Shown piece after piece: positions 57,480 to 64,000 of a DNA stretch of 64,000 bases (positions within the stretch are counted from its first letter, which is position 1; every line of letters begins with the position of its first letter). The position numbers were made by a program, and so were the translations under genes. Origin of the DNA: Nissolia schottii. Taxonomy: Eukaryota; Streptophyta; Magnoliopsida; Fabales; Fabaceae. Below the pieces are notes generated by a model that saw only the letters and a list, made by a program, of their open reading frames with translations, did no database searches and had not been told where the DNA came from. The stretch is from assembly GCA_003254905.1 (NCBI GenBank), contig QANU01094918.1:145271-209270 (forward strand). The letters are read 5' to 3'.

Positions 57480-60167
57480 TGTAACATCCCACTCCTATCT
57501 TAGTGAAAATTTCCCTAAATAACTGTTTGAAGAGCCATTTGTATGAGATAACATGTAGAGGTCAGTAGAAATTATTCTGTTTGGTTTTGATAAATTCTGC
57601 TGACACTCAAATGATTCCTCCCGACCCCTAGAAATGGATGAAAAACCTAAAGTGTTGGTAAAACGGAAATCGGTGTAGTTTCGGACGATTCCGTAGACAC
57701 TAGAACAACCCCATTTTGCCAGTAGAACTGAGCAGAGAGCCCTCAGTTTCTGAAAACCTAACCTGTAGCTGGAAAAAGTTACAAACACCTTAGGTTAGCC
57801 CCAAAACCTCATTAGGAAGCTTAGGGGGTCGCGGAAGCGCAAGCAGAATATTTTTCGGATGGCCGCACGTGACGCACCGAGACTACGAACGACCGAACGC
57901 GAGCGAAACGGGACCGGATGGAACCAACATCTGAGGTCCCCACGTGGTACATCAGATTTTTTTGAGGGAAAAATAATAAAATAAGGATTACTATTCATTG
58001 ATGTGACCCAATTTGACTTTGTAATTATCCAAACAATTAATTAATTAAGAAATTAAATTAGAAATGACAAAATGGTAATTTTGGCAAGGGCAAAAAGGGA
58101 AAAATGGGCCAAAGTTCGTGGCTATATAAAAGCTAGGAGAAAGCTCTGTACTTGGAGGACCATTCTCCCCCAACTCTCTCATTATCTAACCAACCTTTAA
58201 AGCTTCTGAAGAAGGTAGGTAAACCTGGCTTGCTCACCCTCTTTGGTGGTCATGTGTGCTTATGTTGATTCTATGTGATTATGTGACTATCGTAGTTTAT
58301 GTTAGCTATGCTAGGCTTAGGTTGTAGATGACTTCTCCATGATTCTTTGAGTTGAAATATGTTGGATAATGTTTGTTGGAACTTGTGGAAGAGCCATAAG
58401 GAGTGTCCATGGAAAAAGGAAAGCAAGAAAGCAAAGCAGGTTGTGCAGGCCACCCCCGGGCGCTGAGCGATCTGTAGGCTGAATTGAAAGAAAAAAGGAT
58501 TTTGAACTATTTTATGCACTGAACGGTTTCAGGGACCGCTGAGCGGACGCAAGGGGGTGCTGAGCGGCCTGAAACTTAGTGATTTCCCACGGAACCAATG
58601 TTTATGAAAACTGTCTTGGGCACATAGTTCCAACAAACATTTAGCTGGCTGATGTATATATGGATATGTATGATGAATGTGGAACATTGCATGTAGAATG
58701 TTTATGATACCATGCATCATGAGGACAGGGTTGTCATCTAAGTGTTAGGCCAACCTTAGAGAACTAGAGGTTAATCACTTAATGCTTAAAGATCATGATT
58801 GAACACTAGGGAACAATTACGTAGTTGTATTATAGGAAGTCTCTCTCTTGTTCCGTCTACGGACACGCCCCTCACTAGTCCTAAAAGGGTGGATTGGTCA
58901 ATGAGGTTAATGACAAGAAAGAAAGAATGAAAGACAGAAATGATGATTGATGAGGGTGACGTCACACCTAATGATGATGAGTCCACGCTTGGTTGCGTCG
59001 TAAGGGCCAACCCCTCGCCATCCCACTAGGTGGATGGTTATCTCTACTGATGGCCGATAGACGGAACATTAGTTATCCGCGGTGGTTCACAACCACTCAG
59101 GTTATAGCGCTGCCTGGTCGACATCGATACGAGGACAGAAGCAGGTTGTAGATGTTGGTCGCATCTACAAGGGTGGAAGGACTCGCCGTGGCTGGTCCAT
59201 TAGTTAGCTAGGAACCGACGCGGCCTCAGTCAATTAGTTAGCCGAGAGCCAAGAAAGAAGGACGCGTCCCGGTCCATTAGTTAGCCGACACGCGTAAGAG
59301 AGTTCCAAAGTTCTCAGGCACAAGTTATGAAATGAATGAATGTTGAATGTATGTACATGGAAGTATGTGAAGTAGGTATATGCTATGAGTACCGTCAAAA
59401 GAATGCTCAAGACGGAATAGGTATACAAGCTACGAAGTAAGAAAGTAAAGATAACAAGCACGAGAACCTAGATAAGAAAGATTAGATCCCCCATCACCTA
59501 GTAACTTAGATAAAGCCGTTCAGGACCCTAGGCGATGATAATAATCAGTAGGATGTTAGTTGCATGAAAACATAGAGATCTCTTGAGCGGCCTGGTTCAT
59601 AAGTGAGTTAAAGAAACTCCCCTACGCTGAGATAAACCACTGAGGACAAACTCTCTCACCCCCACTCACTTATGCTTCCAAGGGCGGACGAGGACTACGA
59701 GGAGCCATATGAGGAGCCACTCTCGGAGCAGTGAAGAACCAAATGCAAGCTAGCAGCAGACCAGACCTGAGGACTAGCTAGTCTAGTTTTGCGCCACATA
59801 GACATTTTGATATGTATTTGGATGTATATGACACATGTACGTAAATTATTATAATACTCTACGGTTGATGTAAATATTTGTGATGGACCACGTTTGCTTA
59901 TATAATTGCTTATTATACTTGCGTATACTATGAAGGATTAACCCCTTGTAAGCTCAGGCTCTATCGTTGTATTATATGTCTTGATTCACGCGCGGCTCAT
60001 AATTTATGAATAAGTAACAAGTAGAAAATTTTTAAAAGGGTCCATATTTTCCTTAACCCTGTATTTTTGAAAAGTAATGAATGACTATAAGTATTCCCAC
60101 CAAGTGATCAACAACCTAGTGAGCATTGCGTATGACTCGAGCATAGGCAGTTAGCTAGGGTGTTACA
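57480..60167 (-). mobile_element. Complete long solo LTR (2,688 bp), minus orientation, target duplication AGAAT
   Basis: On the minus strand it starts TGTAACACCCTAGCTAACTG at 60167 and ends GTGGGATGTTACA at 57480. The five bases AGAAT flank both sides (57475-57479 and 60168-60172). It shares start, end and interior with the 4,392-bp copy at 30113 but lacks most of the tandem repeats, which explains much of the size difference. No gag or pol. Three CGCTGAGCG-type motifs lie at 58455-58570. Confidence 0.8.
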
Positions 60168-60755
60168 AGAATCCCCTATATTCATCCATACCATTTTTTT
60201 TATTGAGATAAGGCATAAATAATGAGATATATGGACAAAATTCTTGTTTGTTTATTAAGGCAAACACAAAAATTTGTGTCACAAAACACAAAAATTTGTG
60301 CATTTTTTGTATCTTTATTTTGTTGGGACGGGGATACAACATTTCATATTAGAATAATGTAGTTTTTCTATTAAATTCATGTTAATGACACTGCAAATTC
60401 ATGTGATCAACAATGAGTAATTTACAATTCCAAGCAGAGGTAATTTACACATATCACTTCACACTAAGTTTTTGAGCTCAATGGTAAATGGTTAAACATA
60501 ATTGTGATTTTTAGTTTGATTCACAGCTCACAGGTTAAACTTCTAAGACATAGAAAAACTTGACAGCTCCCTCATCAAACTTCACAGCTCCCTATTAAAA
60601 TTAGATTTTTTCTCTACACATAGAAATATCCTATTGGAATAAAAGACTAAGTTTTTTAGTCAAAAAAAAGCAACACACATAGGAAATTATACCAATTGAT
60701 TCTACAGGTAAAGACAACAAAATCAATCAACAGTGGCGGCGGTGGAGTTTCATAC
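60168..60755. other. Intergenic DNA, nothing recognised
   Basis: AT-rich. A direct duplication of CACAAAAATTTGTG lies at about 60268-60300. No gene is supported. Confidence 0.4.
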
Positions 60756-60945
60756 TTGCGGCTGGCGAGCACGAGCAACAGAAGCAGAATGGCACGAGTA
60801 GTAGAATGGCACGAGCACGAGAATGATCGAAGCATCACGAGCACGAGCATGAGAATGATCGAAGCAGCACGACACGAGCACGAGCACGACCGAAGCAGCT
60901 CCAACAGAATGACACGAGCACGATCGAAGCAGCATGCAAGTAAGG
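60756..60945. repeat. Minisatellite of GCACGAGCACGAGAATGATC type
   Basis: A purine-rich unit of about 27-33 bases (GCACGAGCACGAGAATGATC, then GAAGCA) is repeated about five times with variation in length. All long frames across it, on both strands, are by-products of the repeat (runs of SCSC and LLLL on the minus strand). Confidence 0.75.
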
Positions 60946-61064
60946 CGTCGAATGGCAGTGAGGGAGATTGAAGGAAGGACGAAGTGAGGGAGAATGGAGA
61001 ATGGCAACGCGTCGACACAGCAGCAGCAGCCAACCCTAAGCGGCTAAGACCCTTTCAGAAGAAC

Positions 61065-61340
61065 AAAACGGCGCCGTTTTTGCAAAGCAAAACGGCGTCG
61101 TTTTGAAAAGCAAAGGAAAAACGCATCAGAAGCCCAAAACAGTGTCGTTTTGGCAAGTTTTGGCTGCAAATTCGTGAACTCGTGAAATCGTGTACGACCT
61201 CGCAATTTTATACGAGTTTGACCGGTTTTACTTGAGTTTACCCGATTTTACCCAGAAACGAGTTTACAGCCGAGTTAGCTCGATTTTACAACCTAAACTC
61301 GTAAAATTGTACGATTTTACGTGTTAAATCTCGATTTTAA
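61065..61340. repeat. Palindromic AAAACGGCGCCGTTTT series followed by ACGATTTTACGAG-type repeats
   Basis: The perfect 16-base palindrome AAAACGGCGCCGTTTT at 61065-61080 is followed by variants AAAACGGCGTCGTTTT (61089-61104) and AAAACAGTGTCGTTTT (61137-61152). From about 61180 to 61340 words such as CTCGTGAAATCGTGTACGA, CTCGTAAAATTGTACGATTT and ACGTGTTAAATCTCGATTTT recur in both orientations. This looks like the subterminal region of a DNA transposon, perhaps hAT, but no terminus with target duplication was found. Confidence 0.55.
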
Positions 61341-61344
61341 TAAC

Positions 61345-62317
61345 TATGGTCCTAATCATATAACTATTTACTCTGACTAAGGTCGTCCGATTCCTTGGTG
61401 ATCGGAGCCTTAGTACTCTGCTTAATTCCCTATGGTCCAATTATGTACCTTTAACTTTACGTGAATACCTCTAGTTATCTAGGGTCGTCCTAACTCCTAT
61501 GACAGTCGTTTCCTCATGATGCATGCTTTTGTGTACCAAAATAGGCATACCCTTACTCATTGGACTCCTTGGAACCACTAAAATCTCAAGTCCCTCAGGT
61601 TTCATTCGAATGTCTAGGGTTACATTCAAATGAATCCCTGTGAGTTCTTTCATTCGATTGAGTTGGGGTTTCAATCGATTGAAACCTTCAGAGTTCTTTC
61701 ATTCGAATGAACTTGGGATTCAATCGATTAAAATCTGAAGATTTTCCTTCATTCGACTGAATAAGAATTCAATCGATTGAAAGCTAAAATTTGCTTTCAT
61801 TCAATTGAAAACTTCTTTCAATCGATTGAAAGCTGATGGAATGGGATCCCGAGACTTCAGTTCTCATTTTCTCCAGAAGTTCACTATTCCTAGGGTTCCA
61901 ATCAGTACAGTTATGCATTTCATTTATCAAAATCTCTCAAAACCCTCTTTACCTTATAGCCCCCCAAATTTCTACTTAACACTTTTACAGTCAAACATAC
62001 AAAATAATACATATACAGTTATAAAATTAAACCACACAGTGGGCTTAGAGTTACCCACATCCGATAGAGATTCTGCTTTAATAGCTTTGATGCTAGAAAT
62101 TTCTTGATCGCGACGACGTGCTTTGACAATTTTTTTCAAGACTCCAGCAAGAAACCGAGATGTGTCGAAATGGGACTGGCGTTTGTGAAAATGACCGAAA
62201 GTTACGTAAAATTTTCTAAAGTAATGTGGTTATTTATAGCCATCACTGTGACCCATTTTCCCATTTTCCCTTTTTCTTTTCTCTTTTTCTTTCTTTTTCA
62301 TTTTTCCTTTCTGTTAC

Positions 62318-62357
<40 letters not shown>

Positions 62358-62774
62358 TTATTTATTATATAATTATCTCATAAGAAACCTCACCAGGACT
62401 GGCTCCGGTTTCGTTCGATCGCGTTTTGTCCAAAATGTCTCGCACACGGTTGTCTTAAAAATATTCCGGACATACCGTTGTGATCCATTAATTTTTCCCT
62501 TCGATCCTGTAACTGCCACTCAGGGATTTCTGACATTCTTGTCGGGTCAAGAATTTCCACGAGTGTTTTCCGGTATCCGAAACAATTCCCGTTCGAGCCA
62601 AAACTCGCCCGAGGGCTCCGAAAAATTTACATGACAACGAAACCTAACCCTCATCCCTAAATCCCTGAGGGTTTGGAGGTTTAATCCCCTACCCTCGCTT
62701 TCTTAACGCCTCCTGACCGCTCTCGGTGGCGTAGTTGACGGGCTTTCCGGACACGAAGGATTCGGAATGTTACA
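61345..62774 (+). mobile_element. Long-LTR family fragment, plus orientation (3' terminus preserved)
   Basis: It ends GGAATGTTACA at 62774. The interior around 61380-61510 (GATCGGAGCCTTAGTACTC, AGGTCGTCCTAACTCCTATG) matches 31600-31720 of the complete copy. The segment 62390-62480 is the reverse complement of the ATATTTTTCGGA block at 57845. A (TTA)n run lies at about 62321-62357. Its 5' part is missing. Confidence 0.65.
61600..61835. repeat. Cluster of TTCATTCGAATGAA and TTCAATCGATTGAAA palindromes
   Basis: Alternating words CATTCGAATG, CATTCGATTG, TTTCAATCGATTGAAA, CATTCGAATGAA, TTCAATCGATTAAAA, CATTCGACTGAA, TTCAATCGATTGAAAGC and CATTCAATTGAAA occur every 20-45 bases, each a perfect or near-perfect palindrome. 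They lie inside the LTR fragment but are not obvious in its other copies. Confidence 0.75.
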
Positions 62775-64000
62775 CTTAGGACGACTATAGATAACTAGAA
62801 GTAAAAGCCACTTAAAGTTATTAAGATAAAGAATGGACATAGGGAAAGAGTAAGTTCTTAAAAAGGTTCTGGCCACAAAGGGTCTGGACACACCTTGAAG
62901 AAATGACCTAGTTATATTATAGGAAATCCCTATCTTTTGGCACGTCAAGCATGACAAGCCCTTTGCCAGTCTCGCAAGAAGGACTGGTTTTATGATAACG
63001 AAATGCAGGCTTATACCTGAGCGCGGGCAACGACCCGGTACACGAGCAAAGTAAGGAAAGAAACGAACAGAAAGAAAGAAAGGATAGAACGATTATGAGA
63101 AGACTAAATCAAGAGAGAAAGAGAGTGATTGTCACCCGAGTAGTGGACCAATGAGAGAGCGAGTGATTGTCCCCCTGAGTATTGGACAAACCGAACCCCT
63201 TCCCGGAGTTAGTGACCCCCCTCACCATTCTACACGTAGGATGGTTGTCCCATCGTTAGCCGAAGGCAGAGTATCCCCTAGGGCTAAATGCTACCTGGAT
63301 CGGCACGATACAGAGATAACAGTAGGTTGTAGTCACAAGGGGATGAAAGTCCCACGGACTACATAGGAGACAAGATGGGCTACAAGTAACAAGAAGGACG
63401 CTGCTACGGCGCGTAAGAGAATCATACCCCAGGCATGCATGAAGTCCTATGTGGTAAATGCTATATGTATGTGTACGTATGGTTAAGCGCTAAGGACGCT
63501 ACGAGGTTAAGTATGCGGGTATGCGAAGTAGTATCGCAATGTCCTGACGTCAAGATTAGAAAGTACGAGAACCTATAATTAGGCTAGACAATATTAGATT
63601 TTCCTACGATCACCTAATAATTTAGCTAAAGCTGCTTAGGACTAGTATGGATAATAACATGTAGGGATTTTAGGATAACTGTGCCACCTAAAGACACCCT
63701 GAGCGGCAGAATCATAATTGGAGTAAAGAAACGAGTAAGCACGCCCGAGGGACCTGATTGAGAACAACATGTTCTCACCCCCACTTCGTTATGATTCCAG
63801 GCAGGAACCAGTGGCGCGCTGCGAGGACAAGGCCTCATCATGTAGCAGGAAGTCCCCGAGCCGAGAGATCACGGAGAAGCAGCAGTCGTCACCATTCGAC
63901 AACCACACATGGCAATGATTAGTGACATGTAAAGGGTAACAGTCACACGGTCTAGTCAGGCCATTGACGACTATGTGTAATAGATGTAAGGTATAGTATT
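62775..64000 (-). mobile_element. Long-LTR family fragment, minus orientation, running off the window
   Basis: It starts inside the family sequence (TTAGGACGACTATAGATAAC at 62777 is the reverse complement of the GGTCGTCCTAA block). Later text (CCCCACTTCGTTATGATTCC at 63779) parallels 59658-59680 of the complete copy. Head-to-head with the plus-strand fragment ending at 62774. No coding region. Confidence 0.55.

Noticed and set aside
60656..61033. Overlapping frames of 85-125 codons on both strands
   Set aside because: They run through a minisatellite, are low-complexity in every frame (Ser/Cys and Leu/Val runs) and have no domain.
62104..62634. 176-codon frame with a long Leu run
   Set aside because: The Leu run is a (TTA)n microsatellite, and the rest is LTR sequence.

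Overview
This is a stretch of a plant nuclear genome. Intron-rich genes, GT-AG introns, AT-rich intergenic DNA and nested LTR retrotransposons, LINEs, SINEs, MITEs and CACTA remnants all point to a eudicot. The repeat style suggests a papilionoid legume, possibly Vigna or Phaseolus, but that is inference and not proven by the window. No bacterial-type operon, CRISPR array, rRNA or tRNA gene was found.

Two protein-coding host genes are well supported. (1) On the minus strand, about 8.2-23.6 kb, lies an ataxin-2-like gene of the CID3/CID4 type (poly(A)-binding-protein-interacting protein). I could splice 13 coding exons into a 623-residue protein with an Lsm domain, an LsmAD domain and a PAM2 motif. 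A 5'-UTR intron carries a MITE and an RTE-type LINE tail, and other introns carry short LTR elements with clear primer-binding sites and an L1-type LINE. (2) On the plus strand, 38.2-44.1 kb, lies a phospholipid:diacylglycerol acyltransferase (PDAT). Six exons give a 689-residue enzyme with a Ser/Asp/His triad. As assembled, a block of about 1.09 kb holding exon 2 is present twice in tandem, with a single N at the junction. Using both copies would break the frame, so this is probably an assembly duplication. The two genes have unrelated roles (RNA metabolism; triacylglycerol synthesis) and show no sign of acting together.

The rest is mostly transposable DNA. 1-8 kb: a MITE, a GC-rich LTR-like block, a 65-N gap and a Ty3-gypsy pol tail with its LTR. 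26.4-36.5 kb and 57.5-64 kb: fragments of one long-LTR family in both orientations. Two of these are complete, with perfect 5-base target duplications: 30113-34504 (GCATT), inserted in a decayed CACTA transposase, and 57480-60167 (AGAAT). 47.4-53.2 kb: a young non-autonomous gypsy element that encodes only Gag, with target duplication ATATA, inserted in CACTA subterminal repeats. 53.4-54.9 kb: an L1 tail holding a nested SINE. 55-57 kb: a long-TIR element and a SINE with a 17-base target duplication. 60.7-61.9 kb: an unusual run of minisatellite and palindromic repeats.

Of the four isolated single Ns (18652, 30336, 40131, 47892), three sit where repeated sequence was joined, duplicated or lost, so they look like contig joins rather than single unknown bases. 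All exon coordinates and element boundaries were read by eye.
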